Part shown: one piece after another, positions 42,223 through 50,345 of the stretch
How positions within the stretch are numbered: position 1 is the stretch's first letter
Layout: each line of letters begins with the position of its first letter
Source: Paraburkholderia sp.
GTDB taxonomy: Bacteria; Pseudomonadota; Gammaproteobacteria; Burkholderiales; Burkholderiaceae
Assembly (NCBI RefSeq): GCF_004298475.1
Contig: NZ_SCRP01000032.1
Location: 124,001 to 188,000 of the forward strand
DNA: 64,000 bases
Direction: 5' to 3'
Notes under the pieces: generated by a model
Database searches by the model: none
Told to the model about the DNA's origin: nothing
The model's input: only the letters and a program-made list of their open reading frames with translations
Made by a program: the position numbers and the translations under genes

Positions 42223-42530
42223 ATCGCCCGCCAGACCTGGGACGTTACGCCGCGGCGCGTAACTGCTCTCCGCGCCGTGCGCGCCGTGAAGCGCGCGTCC
42301 CCCCACGCCGCCCGCCGGACTCCCGCCCTCCCGGCCACCCTGGCGGCATCCCGCCATTGCCCGAATTGCCCGTGTTTCCCCGTTTTGATCCACCGATCAT
42401 GGCGCGGCTGCCTTCGAAATAATTCAATCATCGGAAAAAGTCCCAGTGCGGCGCCACGGCAACGTTGGTGCGCTGGAACAGCAGCACATGACGGCGGCGT
42501 GCGTGCCGCTCACCTCATCGGGGGTTCAGC
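42223..42530 (+). other. Spacer between the toxin gene and flhF
   Basis: About 308 bases with no gene. GTTACGC (42244-42250) and GCGTAAC (42257-42263) form a hairpin just past the toxin stop. The rest is GC-rich and must hold the flhF promoter; TTCCCCG near 42377 recurs upstream of flhB and between flgA and flgB. Confidence 0.5.
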
Positions 42531-44525
42531 TTGAACATTCGGAAATTCATCGGCGGCAACAGCCGCGACGCGTTGCGACTCGTGCGCGAAGCGCTCGGCG
42601 CAGACGCGGTCGTGCTGTCGAATCGCACCCTCGATGACGGCACGGTTGAAATCGTCGCGCTGGCGGATCGCGATCTCGCGGCGATCACGCCCGCCGATGC
42701 TTCCGCAGCAGCTTCCGCCGCCGCTTCTGCCGCATCAGGCGCGCCGAGGTCCGCGCGCACGGCGGGCGGCGCCAACCCCTACGCGAGCGGCATGCCCGAT
42801 GTGTTCTCGTCGGTATTCGGCGCGAGCCCGGAAGTCGGTGCCCAGCAGGGCGCGGCGCTTGCCTTCTCCGACATGGCGCGCGCCGCGGACGATTCGGGCG
42901 ATGCCGACGGCAACGCCGACGCCGACGTTTCCGTCGCGCTAGATTCGGTGCGGCCGAACGCGGCACGCAACGCGTCCGCGCCGGGTAACGGTGGTGGAAA
43001 CGTCGGTGGAAACGGTGGTGCAAACAGCGGTGCAAACAGGAACGCGAAAACCCCCGTCCGCAAGCCGATGAACAGCGCCACGCAGTCGGCGATGCTGCCG
43101 CCGCTCACGCCGCGCCACGCGTCGAATCCGCTTGCGCCGCACGAAGCCGCCGCGATGCTCGAACAGGCGGCCACGCACGCGTACGGCGATGCGCTCACCG
43201 GCGAGCGCCATCCGACGATGGCCGAATCGAACCCCTGGCTCATCGACCACGCGCGCCGTATCGCGAGCCAGCAGGAAGCCGCGCGCGCCGCGGGCCTTTC
43301 GCCGTCGGCGGCGACGGCCAAAGGCCTCGGCATGCCCGCCGATCCCGTGCTGCCGCCCGATGTCGACGCCACGACGCCCGGCTGGGCGCGCGAAGCCGCC
43401 GACGTCGCCGCGCGCCGCGCCGCGCAGCGTCTTGGCTACGGCCCCGAAGCGGCCGGCCCGGCGGCCGACGCGGGCAACGCGGGCAACGCCGCACCGCAAC
43501 CCGCACATACCGTGAGCGAAGCGATTCGCTCGCGCATCGAGCAGGTGGTCAACGAGACCGTGATGAGCGAGCTCGCGTCGATCCGCGGGATGATGGAAGA
43601 GCAGTTCGCGGGCCTCGTGTGGGGCGAGCGCCAGCGCCGCAGCCCGCTGCAGGGCGTGCTCACGAAGCAGATGTTCGCCGCCGGTTTCTCGGCGCAGCTC
43701 GTGAAGATGGTGATCGACCGCCTGCCCGCCGTCGAAACCGAAGCGGCCGGCATGGAGTGGATCCAGTCGGTGCTCGAATCGAACCTGCCGGTCCTCGAAA
43801 ACGAAGAGGCGCTCATGGAGCGCGGCGGCGTGTTCGCGCTGATGGGCCCGACGGGCGTCGGCAAGACGACCACGACCGCCAAGGTCGCGGCGCGCTGCGT
43901 GATGCGTTTCGGCGCGAGCCGCGTGGCGCTCCTCACGACCGACAGCTACCGGATCGGCGGCCACGAGCAACTGCGCATTTTCGGCAAGATCCTCGGCGTT
44001 TCGGTGCACGCGGTGCGCGACGGCGCGGATCTGCACCTCGCGCTGAACGAACTGAAGAACAAGCACATCGTGCTGATCGACACGATCGGCATGAGCCAGC
44101 GCGACCGCGCCGTGGCCGACCAGATCGCCATGCTGTGCGGCGCGGGCCGTCCGGTGCAGCGCCTCTTGCTGCTTTCGGCGACCAACCACGGCGACACGCT
44201 CAACGAAGTCGTGCAGGCCTACCAGAGCGAGCCCGACCGGGCGCCGCTCACGGGCTGCATCCTCACGAAGCTCGACGAGGCGACCAACCTGGGCGGCGCG
44301 CTCGATACGGTGCTGCGCTACAAGCTGCCGGTGCATTACGTTTCGACGGGCCAGAAAGTGCCCGAGAACCTTTATGTGGCCACGCGCCGCTTCCTGATCC
44401 GCAGTGCATTCTGCGTGCCGCGCGAGCATTCGCCGTTCGTTCCGCACGAGGACGACATCCCGGCGCTGCTCTCGGCGCTGTCGATACGCACGGGGTCGCA
44501 GGCACCCGAGGTCCGGTTTGGATAA
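42531..44525 (+). CDS. flhF: Flagellar biosynthesis GTPase FlhF
   Basis: This 664-residue SRP-type GTPase controls flagellar placement and number. The N-terminal B domain starts NIRKFIGGNSRDALRLVREALG. A very long low-complexity linker (about residues 50-340, rich in Ala, Gly, Asn and Pro) precedes the NG domain. The P-loop GPTGVGKT is at about residues 439-446, with TTDSYRIGGHEQLRIFGKIL, DTIGMSQRD and TKLDEATNLGGALD as further G motifs. It uses a TTG start after GGGGG. flhG overlaps its end by 8 bases. Confidence 0.95.
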   Translation: MNIRKFIGGNSRDALRLVREALGADAVVLSNRTLDDGTVEIVALADRDLAAITPADASAAASAAASAASGAPRSARTAGGANPYASGMPDVFSSVFGASPEVGAQQGAALAFSDMARAADDSGDADGNADADVSVALDSVRPNAARNASAPGNGGGNVGGNGGANSGANRNAKTPVRKPMNSATQSAMLPPLTPRHASNPLAPHEAAAMLEQAATHAYGDALTGERHPTMAESNPWLIDHARRIASQQEAARAAGLSPSAATAKGLGMPADPVLPPDVDATTPGWAREAADVAARRAAQRLGYGPEAAGPAADAGNAGNAAPQPAHTVSEAIRSRIEQVVNETVMSELASIRGMMEEQFAGLVWGERQRRSPLQGVLTKQMFAAGFSAQLVKMVIDRLPAVETEAAGMEWIQSVLESNLPVLENEEALMERGGVFALMGPTGVGKTTTTAKVAARCVMRFGASRVALLTTDSYRIGGHEQLRIFGKILGVSVHAVRDGADLHLALNELKNKHIVLIDTIGMSQRDRAVADQIAMLCGAGRPVQRLLLLSATNHGDTLNEVVQAYQSEPDRAPLTGCILTKLDEATNLGGALDTVLRYKLPVHYVSTGQKVPENLYVATRRFLIRSAFCVPREHSPFVPHEDDIPALLSALSIRTGSQAPEVRFG

Positions 44526-45486
44526 GTTCGCCGTTGACCAGGCCGAAGGGCTGCGGCGGCTGCTCGCGCGCGAGGGTTCGCGCGTGATCGCCGTGACGGG
44601 CGGCCCTGGCGCGGCGGGTCGCACGACCACCGTGGTCAATCTCGCCGCCGCGCTCACCGCGCTCGGCAAAGACGTGCTCGTGATCGACGAATGCCTCGGC
44701 CCGCAGTCGGTGTGCGCGACGCTCGGCGCCGTGCGCGGCACGGGCAAGTTCGCCGCGTTCATGCGCGGCGAGACGTCGCTCGCCGAGGCCGTGGGGCACC
44801 ATGCGCTCGGCTTCGGCGTGCTGGTGGCCTCGCGCGAAAACCGCGCGCATTACACCGCCGCGCAGTTGCGCGAACTGGTGGCCGGGCCCGCCGACTTCGT
44901 GCTGATCGACGCCGAGCTGGACGCCGATGGCGCCTTGTCGCCGCTCGCCATGCACGCGCATGACGTGCTGATCGTGATGCGCCTCGCCGCGCAGTCGATC
45001 ACCGATACCTACGCGTGCCTGAAGCGCCTGCATTTCGCGCATGCGATCAGGCAGTTCCGCGTGCTGGCGACGCACGTATCGAGCGCAGCCGACGCCGAGG
45101 CCGTACTCGAAAACCTCGCAGGCGTCGCGAGCCGCTACCTGAACGTCTCGCTGGAAGTCGCGGGCCCCATTACCGCCGAGCCGCACATGCATCGCGCGGT
45201 GCAGCTCGAGCGCTGCATCGTCGACGCCTTTCCGTCGACGGCCGCCGCGCGCGACTACCGCCGCCTTGCCGCCGAACTGCAGAACTGGCCGATGCGCCCC
45301 GCGCTGTCGTCGCACGCGCAGTTGTCGGGCGCGTCGGGCGAACCGGGCGAGCCGCGCCTCGCGCGCGCAGTGGACGACGACGCATTCGATTCCGCCGTTG
45401 CAGGTGTTTCATCCGAGCGCGCGCCGGCCCAGCAGGGCTGGCGGGCCGACCCGCCCGCGCCGCGGCCCTCGACGCAGCACGCGTGA
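44518..45486 (+). CDS. flhG: FlhG/FleN/YlxH-type MinD-like protein with degenerate P-loop
   Basis: This 322-residue MinD-like partner of FlhF limits flagellar number. It starts at a TTG overlapping flhF by 8 bases (DKFAVDQAEGLRRLLA, GAGG 6 bases upstream). Where active MinD/FlhG proteins have KGGxGKT, this one reads TGGPGAAGRTTT, so the P-loop lysine is Arg and the signature lysine is Thr. The Walker-B-like segment FVLIDAELDADG is also unusual. ATP binding or hydrolysis may be weakened. The C-terminal 70 residues are disordered. It is followed by fliA after 49 bases. Confidence 0.9.
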   Translation: MDKFAVDQAEGLRRLLAREGSRVIAVTGGPGAAGRTTTVVNLAAALTALGKDVLVIDECLGPQSVCATLGAVRGTGKFAAFMRGETSLAEAVGHHALGFGVLVASRENRAHYTAAQLRELVAGPADFVLIDAELDADGALSPLAMHAHDVLIVMRLAAQSITDTYACLKRLHFAHAIRQFRVLATHVSSAADAEAVLENLAGVASRYLNVSLEVAGPITAEPHMHRAVQLERCIVDAFPSTAAARDYRRLAAELQNWPMRPALSSHAQLSGASGEPGEPRLARAVDDDAFDSAVAGVSSERAPAQQGWRADPPAPRPSTQHA

Positions 45487-45535
45487 CGCGGGCGCCGAGA
45501 GACCTTGCAAGGGATACGAGAAGCAGGAGAGCACG

Positions 45536-46267
45536 ATGTACAACGCTCAAGGAAAAATCGCGCAGGCCGACGTGCTGGCGAAATACGCGCCGCTCGTGCG
45601 GCGCCTCGGACTGCAGCTCGTGGCCAAGATGCCCGCCAGTGTCGACCTCGACGATCTGATCCAGGCCGGCATGATCGGCCTGCTCGATGCGGCCAACCGC
45701 TACAAGGAAGACCAGGGCGCGCAGTTCGAGACCTACGCGAGCCAGCGCATTCGCGGCGCGATGCTCGATGAACTGCGCAGCAACGACTGGCTGCCGCGCA
45801 GCCTGCGCCGCACGTCGCGCGAAGTCGAATCCGCCGTGCACCAGGTCGAGCAGCGCCTTGGCCGCGCCGCGAGCGAGACGGAGATCGCCGGTCATCTGAA
45901 CATGCCGCTCGACGAATATCAGTCGATGCTGCAGGACCTGCACGGCAGCCAGCTCATCTACTACGAGGATTTCGACCGCTCCTCCGAAGACGAGCCGTTT
46001 CTCGACCGTTACTGCGTCGATCACACGGACCCGCTTTCGGCCCTCCTCGACGACAGCCTGCGCGGCGCGCTGATCGAGGCGATCGAGCGCCTGCCCGAGC
46101 GCGAGAAGCTGCTGATGTCGCTCTATTACGAGCGCGGCATGAACCTGCGCGAGATCGGCGCGGTGCTGGAGGTGAGCGAATCGCGCGTATGCCAGCTGCA
46201 CAGCCAGGCGGTCGCACGGCTGCGCACGCGGCTGCGCGAAATGGCGTGGGCGGGGACGGAGAATTAG
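45536..46267 (+). CDS. fliA: RNA polymerase sigma-28 factor FliA
   Basis: This 243-residue sigma factor transcribes late flagellar genes and is held by FlgM until the hook is complete. Region 2 includes VDLDDLIQAGMIGLLDAANRY and GAQFETYASQRIRGAMLDELR. Region 3 and region 4 (LPEREKLLMSLYYERGMNLREIGAVLEVSESRVCQLHSQA) are complete. AGGAG lies 7 bases before the ATG. At least five sites matching its promoter consensus lie in this window. Confidence 0.97.
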   Translation: MYNAQGKIAQADVLAKYAPLVRRLGLQLVAKMPASVDLDDLIQAGMIGLLDAANRYKEDQGAQFETYASQRIRGAMLDELRSNDWLPRSLRRTSREVESAVHQVEQRLGRAASETEIAGHLNMPLDEYQSMLQDLHGSQLIYYEDFDRSSEDEPFLDRYCVDHTDPLSALLDDSLRGALIEAIERLPEREKLLMSLYYERGMNLREIGAVLEVSESRVCQLHSQAVARLRTRLREMAWAGTEN

Positions 46268-46276
46268 GGGGGGCGC

Positions 46277-46654
46277 TTAGATCTCGATAACGAGATCCGT
46301 GTATCTGGCGATCTGCCGGTCTGCGGTTACGAGCCGCAACGGCTCCGTCATGGCCTGTGCAACGAGAAGCCGGTCGAACGGGTCGCGATGAATGTCGGGC
46401 AGATTCCGCACCATCGCAGCATGCGCGGCGCGCACCGGCAGTTCCGCAAAACCGGCGGCCGAAATCTCCGCGACAAGTTCGTTTATGTCGGCGTCGAGTT
46501 TCCCCAGGCCGACTTTGATCGACGCTTCCCAGATTGTCGCGGCGCTGACGAAGACCTCGTCGGCGTCCAGGATGAGCTTGCGAGCGGCCTGGGACAGCTT
46601 GGGGTCGTCAAGGACAGACCACAGGTAAACGTGCGTATCCAGAAGCAGCCGCAT
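46277..46654 (-). CDS. PIN-domain ribonuclease toxin (VapC-like)
   Basis: This is a 125-residue PIN domain of the VapC type. The metal-binding acidic residues are in LLLDTHVYLW (first Asp), AATIWEASIK (Glu) and DPFDRLLVAQA (Asp pair), followed by LRLVTADRQI. VapC toxins cleave tRNA or rRNA. The start overlaps the antitoxin stop by one base (TAATG). It lies tail to tail with fliA, 9 bases apart. Confidence 0.93.
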   Translation of the reverse strand: MRLLLDTHVYLWSVLDDPKLSQAARKLILDADEVFVSAATIWEASIKVGLGKLDADINELVAEISAAGFAELPVRAAHAAMVRNLPDIHRDPFDRLLVAQAMTEPLRLVTADRQIARYTDLVIEI

Positions 46655-46890
46655 TAACGTCCCTCGAACGAAGCCAGCACGTCGTCGGGCAGGGGCGCGT
46701 CGAAGTCTTCTGCGATCCGTACCTTGTGTTTCAGGCCGCCGAAGCGCCGTTGCGGCTTGACCGGCTGGATGGGAACAAGACGCGCCGCAGGCTTGCCTGC
46801 CTTGGCAATCACAATCTCTTCGCCAGCAGCCGCTGCGTCGACGAGGCGCGAGAAGTTGGTTTTCGCCTCGTGGATATTGACCATATGCAT
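46654..46890 (-). CDS. Phd/YefM-family antitoxin for the PIN toxin
   Basis: This 78-residue antitoxin reads VNIHEAKTNFSRLVDAAAAGEEIVIAKAGKPAARLVPI, the Phd/YefM fold, with a C-terminal toxin-binding tail (DAPLPDDVLASFEGR). I choose the ATG at 46890 with GGGG at 6 bases; ATGs at 46902 and 46884 are in frame. It is coupled to the toxin and preceded by an inverted repeat that is probably its operator. Confidence 0.9.
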   Translation of the reverse strand: MHMVNIHEAKTNFSRLVDAAAAGEEIVIAKAGKPAARLVPIQPVKPQRRFGGLKHKVRIAEDFDAPLPDDVLASFEGR

Positions 46891-46902
46891 GATGTGCCCC
46901 AT

Positions 46903-46941
46903 GTGGACTAAACCGGACCAGGTTTGGCCATGCTAGTCCAC
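46903..46941. promoter_or_regulatory. Nested inverted repeat upstream of the PIN toxin-antitoxin pair
   Basis: GTGGACTA (46903-46910) and TAGTCCAC (46934-46941) are perfect inverted arms. A second, slightly imperfect pair, CCGGACCAGG (46913-46922) and CCTTGGTCCGG (from 46941), overlaps it. This fits an autoregulatory operator/promoter. Confidence 0.55.
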
Positions 46942-46954
46942 CTTGGTCCGGCGA

Positions 46955-46987
46955 TCAACCGGGGCTCAACCGGGGCTCAACCGGGGC
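46955..46987. repeat. Triplicate 11-bp tandem repeat
   Basis: Three exact copies of TCAACCGGGGC lie between the toxin-antitoxin operator and flgN. Non-coding. Confidence 0.9.
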
Positions 46988-47030
46988 GCGTGATGTGCTG
47001 CGGAAATCCTGAGCAGAATCCGGGGGCGGC

Positions 47031-47480
47031 TCAGTATCCGAACGACGGCATCCGGCCATCCGGGCCGTACAGCATCTGCGTGCTCTTGCCGCCGGTATCG
47101 CCGCGCAGGATCGCGATCGAGCGGCGGTTATGTTCCATGCGCGTCTGAATCATCATGCCGACCGTGATGTTCGCGCGGCGCGCGCGCTCGGTCGAACTCT
47201 TCAGCAGCGCCCATTGGCCCGCAAGCCGCGTGTCGTTTTCGCACGCCATCTCGATGCCTTTGCGGCCCCCCGGCAGCCCGAGTCCGGCAAGCTCGGCGTC
47301 GCGGACCTTTTCGAGGCCCGCGAGACGCTGCGTGAGCACCGTCTTCTGCTCGACGATCTGCGGCAGCGTGTCTATGCCGTCCACGCTGGTGAGCGCTTTC
47401 TGTTCGACTGCGAGCAGCGAGGCGAACGCCTCGACCGCGGCGTGTTCGTCGATCAGCGTGGCTAGCAGGGCGTCTTTCAT
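47031..47480 (-). CDS. flgN: Flagellar export chaperone FlgN
   Basis: This is a 149-residue helical protein downstream of flgM on the same strand. FlgN is the cytoplasmic chaperone of the hook-filament junction proteins FlgK and FlgL. The N-terminal helices (LLATLIDEHAAVEAFASLLAVEQKAL) and the C-terminal RANITVGMMIQTRMEHNRRSIAIL stretch fit the FlgN/YvyG family. The call is strong through synteny. It lies 31 bases after flgM. Confidence 0.9.
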   Translation of the reverse strand: MKDALLATLIDEHAAVEAFASLLAVEQKALTSVDGIDTLPQIVEQKTVLTQRLAGLEKVRDAELAGLGLPGGRKGIEMACENDTRLAGQWALLKSSTERARRANITVGMMIQTRMEHNRRSIAILRGDTGGKSTQMLYGPDGRMPSFGY

Positions 47481-47511
47481 GGTCGAGAAAAAATCAGTTG
47501 CGGCGGCGCGT

Positions 47512-47865
47512 TCAGTTCGCCGTCCGCGCCGAAAGCAGATTGCGCGCGGTTTCCAGCACGCCGTCCGCGATCTTGCCCGTGTCGATTTGCAGGGTGCCGT
47601 TGCGGATCGCGTCCTTGATCGACTCGACGTGCGCCACGTCGATGTCGGCCGCGCCGCTCGCGGGGAGCGAACGCAGGGTCGACGACATCGCCGAAAGGCT
47701 CACGTTCGCGTCGCTGCCGGCGCTGCTCTGCGCACGCGCGCCCGTGCTTGCGCTGCCGGTGCTGCCTGCATTTGCGGTGCTCGCGGATTCGCCTTGCTGC
47801 TGCGCGCGCGCGAGGCCGTTTTGCAGCGAACGTGCGCTGTTGCGGGTGGTGGAGTCGACTTTCAC
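47512..47865 (-). CDS. flgM: Anti-sigma-28 factor FlgM
   Basis: This 117-residue protein binds FliA and is exported once the hook is finished. The C-terminal sigma-binding half reads VSLSAMSSTLRSLPASG and DVAHVESIKDAIRNGTLQIDTGKIADGVLETARNLL. The N-terminal half is Ser/Ala/Gly-rich and disordered, as expected for an exported protein. The start is a GTG with AGGA. A near-perfect sigma-28 promoter lies just upstream, giving the usual feedback. Confidence 0.96.
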   Translation of the reverse strand: MKVDSTTRNSARSLQNGLARAQQQGESASTANAGSTGSASTGARAQSSAGSDANVSLSAMSSTLRSLPASGAADIDVAHVESIKDAIRNGTLQIDTGKIADGVLETARNLLSARTAN

Positions 47866-47893
47866 GATGGGCTTCCTGATCGATTTGATCCTG

Positions 47894-47921
47894 ATATCGG
47901 CAGGCGAAGGCCGAAACTTTA
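47894..47921 (-). promoter_or_regulatory. Sigma-28 promoter of flgM-flgN
   Basis: On the minus strand, TAAAGTTT (47921-47914) is a perfect -35, followed by a 12-base spacer and GCCGATAT (47901-47894), 7/8 to the consensus -10. The predicted leader is about 20-25 nt. Confidence 0.8.
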
Positions 47922-47964
47922 GCCCAAAACCTCAACCGTTACATGCTGTTACGTGCGCAAACGA

Positions 47965-49368
47965 TCATATCTGGACCTGCACCGTGCCCGCGTCTTTCGC
48001 GACGCCCGTGATGATCTGGCCGCCGGCCGTGCGCACGCGCACCTGCTGGCCGGGCGCGGCGTTGTTGAGCGCGCTGCCTTCGGCGGAGATCGTGAAGTTG
48101 GCGCCCTCGGCGATCACTCTCACGGTCTGTCCGATGGTCACCGACTGCGCGCTGCGCAGCATGTCGGTGCGCAGCGGCAGGCCCGCCGAGATGCGCAGGA
48201 GCGCGAGCGCGCCCGTGGCCTGTGACGGATCGGTGATGACGGTGCGCGGCAGCGACGCGAGATCGCCCTCGCGCGGCACGAGATCGGCGACGGTCAGCAC
48301 CTGGCTGGGCTCGATCTGGTGCGCGGCCGTGTAATAGGTGATGGCGACGGCCACGCGCGCGCTGACGAACAGCGTCCACGGCTTCTCGCCGATGCAGCGC
48401 ACGCCCACGGTCGTTCGGCCCCACGTGCGCGCGCCGGGCGGCATGAACGGTTCGAGCTGCGTGCAGGCGGCGAGGCCGCGCGGGAAGACCGGCGCGACGG
48501 TGACCGTGATGCGGCCCGGCAGGCCGACCGATTGTTGCTGAAGGAACTTGAGCGCGGCGGCGCGGATCACCTCGCCGTCCTCCTGGCCGGGCGGAACCGG
48601 CGCGGCCTGGGCGTTGTTCACGGCGTTGGCGTTCGCGCCTTTTTGAGCGAGCGCGGCGGCTGCGTAGCGCTGTATGGCGTTCGCGCGCGCGTTGGCTGCG
48701 TTGATCTCCGCCGCGCCGTTGGCCGGGCTGCGGGTGGCGCTTGCGGCAGCGTTTGCCGTGGTGTTCGCTGCACCCTCGCTGGCCGATGCGTCGACCACGA
48801 CCGGCGCCACGCGGCTCGACGCCGTGCCGACGTTCACGCGCGGCAGCGGCGGCAGCGGTGGGAGCGGCGGTACGGCGCGGCGCGCGGCGACGGCAGGCGT
48901 CGCCGGTGTGCCGGGCGCGGGAATCGTGACGATGTTGGGCGCTTCGCCCGGCGCTTGCGCCGCCTGGCGCTCGCCCGGACCGGGAATCGCGATCATGCCG
49001 GGGGGCACGGCGTTCTCGCGGGCGGCGGCGGGCGCATAAGCAGGCGCATAAGCAGGCGCATACACGCTCGCCGCAGGCGCGCTCGGGTTGGACGCCGCGC
49101 TGCCGCGCCCCGGTGCATCGAGCATTGCGCCCATTTGCGCGGCATCGGCGCCGCCGCGCTCGCCCGGGCCCGCAATATAGATCTGGCCGCCCGGCGTCTG
49201 CGCGAGCGCGCCGCCACTGCCGCCGCCAGCAAGCGCGCAGCACAGCGCAAGGAGACGCACCGCAAAGCGCGCGCCACGTACGCCGCGCAGGCCACACATG
49301 CCGCACACGCCGCGCAGGCGACGCTGCGCGCCGTTACCGGGCGCGCGGGCGGAGGCAGTCTGCGGCAT
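47965..49368 (-). CDS. flgA: Flagellar P-ring assembly chaperone FlgA
   Basis: This 467-residue periplasmic protein helps assemble the FlgI P-ring. It has a signal peptide (FAVRLLALCCALAGGGSGGALA), a long low-complexity region (about residues 50-290) with an AYAPAYAP repeat and Asn/Ala-rich stretches, then the conserved C-terminal part with a SAF-type domain: QIEPSQVLTVADLVPREGD and the end ITGVAKDAGTVQVQI. FlgA is usually 220-250 residues, so about 200 residues are extra. The ATG at 49368 has GGAG at 8 bases; the open frame to 49533 crosses the divergent promoter region. Confidence 0.93.
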   Translation of the reverse strand: MPQTASARAPGNGAQRRLRGVCGMCGLRGVRGARFAVRLLALCCALAGGGSGGALAQTPGGQIYIAGPGERGGADAAQMGAMLDAPGRGSAASNPSAPAASVYAPAYAPAYAPAAARENAVPPGMIAIPGPGERQAAQAPGEAPNIVTIPAPGTPATPAVAARRAVPPLPPLPPLPRVNVGTASSRVAPVVVDASASEGAANTTANAAASATRSPANGAAEINAANARANAIQRYAAAALAQKGANANAVNNAQAAPVPPGQEDGEVIRAAALKFLQQQSVGLPGRITVTVAPVFPRGLAACTQLEPFMPPGARTWGRTTVGVRCIGEKPWTLFVSARVAVAITYYTAAHQIEPSQVLTVADLVPREGDLASLPRTVITDPSQATGALALLRISAGLPLRTDMLRSAQSVTIGQTVRVIAEGANFTISAEGSALNNAAPGQQVRVRTAGGQIITGVAKDAGTVQVQI

Positions 49369-49434
49369 CGTCGTTCTCCATCTAATGCATTGACACGCAT
49401 CGCATTCTAGGCGGCCTGCCCCGCATGTTCGCGT

Positions 49435-49464
49435 CGAATAGAGGGGCGCTTCCCCGGCTATTCG
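49435..49464. promoter_or_regulatory. Dyad between divergent flgA and flgB
   Basis: CGAATAG (49435-49441) and CTATTCG (49458-49464) are perfect inverted arms around a 16-base centre that itself contains GGGG and CCCC arms. It sits midway between the two divergent class 2 genes, where an FlhDC-type activator would bind. FlhDC sites in enterobacteria are also inverted repeats with an AATAG-like core; the match here is only suggestive. Confidence 0.45.
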
Positions 49465-49571
49465 TCCGATTGGTTCTTGCCACCCGCCCCTAAGATTCCA
49501 CTCCATGCGAAAAGGTCTGCGCATTGCGCGCACGCCTGCCGCCTCTCATTTCGTGTAACGGAGAACGCACG

Positions 49572-50195
49572 ATGCTGGACAAACTCGACGCCGAATTCGC
49601 GTTCGGCCGCGAAGCGCTCGACGTGCGCGCCACCCGCCAGGCGCTGCTGTCCGCGAACATCGCGAACGCCGATACGCCAGGCTACCTCGCGCGCGACGTG
49701 GATTTTTCGGCGTCGCTCTCGGGCGCGCTGCGGCGCGCAGGCGCGGCCGGCGCTGCGGGTGCTTCGGGGATGGCAGGCACGGCCGGCATGGCGACTGCCA
49801 CGGGCTCGATGGGCAGCGTGGGTCTCGCGGGCACGTCGAACGGCTCGGGCATTTCGGGTGGAGCGGGCACGGCGGGCATGGGCGGCAGCAACGGCGTGCC
49901 GCTGGCGATGTCGCAGCCCGCGGGCGTGACGAGCGGGATGACGATGGCGTCCACGGAGTCCGGCCACATGGCGGGCAACGCGAAGCTGATCCCGACGGGC
50001 GGGCCGACCGAGCAGTACGCGAGCCCGGTGATGTACCGCAACCCGACGCAGCCCGCGCTCGACGGCAACACGGTCGATCTCGACACCGAGCGCGTGCAGT
50101 TCGCCGACAACGCGCTGCACTTCGAATCGGGCATGACCGTGCTCTCGCAACAGATCAAGACGATGCTTTCGGCGATCACGTCGGGTTCGAGCTAA
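49572..50195 (+). CDS. flgB: Flagellar rod protein FlgB with a Gly/Ser/Met-rich insert
   Basis: This 207-residue proximal rod protein has N-terminal D0 region FGREALDVRATRQALLSANIANADTPGYLARDVDF and C-terminal helix VDLDTERVQFADNALHFESGMTVLSQQIKTMLSAI. FlgB is typically about 130-150 residues. Here an insert of about 75-80 residues (about 57-136) is made of Gly, Ala, Ser, Thr and Met. The ATG at 49572 follows an ACGGAGAAC ribosome site. It heads the flgBCDEFGHIJ operon. Confidence 0.95.
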   Translation: MLDKLDAEFAFGREALDVRATRQALLSANIANADTPGYLARDVDFSASLSGALRRAGAAGAAGASGMAGTAGMATATGSMGSVGLAGTSNGSGISGGAGTAGMGGSNGVPLAMSQPAGVTSGMTMASTESGHMAGNAKLIPTGGPTEQYASPVMYRNPTQPALDGNTVDLDTERVQFADNALHFESGMTVLSQQIKTMLSAITSGSS

Positions 50196-50345
50196 CGGGT
50201 TCGACATGAGGCGCCCGGTGTGTCGGGCAGCAGCAGGACAGCAAAGAACGGCAGCAAGGCGGTAACCAGCGGGCAGTAACGAGCAGACAGCGCAGCCGGC
50301 AGCGCCACAGACGGCGCAGCAGGTAGCGCAGCAGACAGCGCGACA

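Noticed and set aside
49369..49533. Longer flgA start
   Set aside because: It would pass through the divergent flgA-flgB promoter region; the ATG at 49368 has a good ribosome site directly before a signal peptide.
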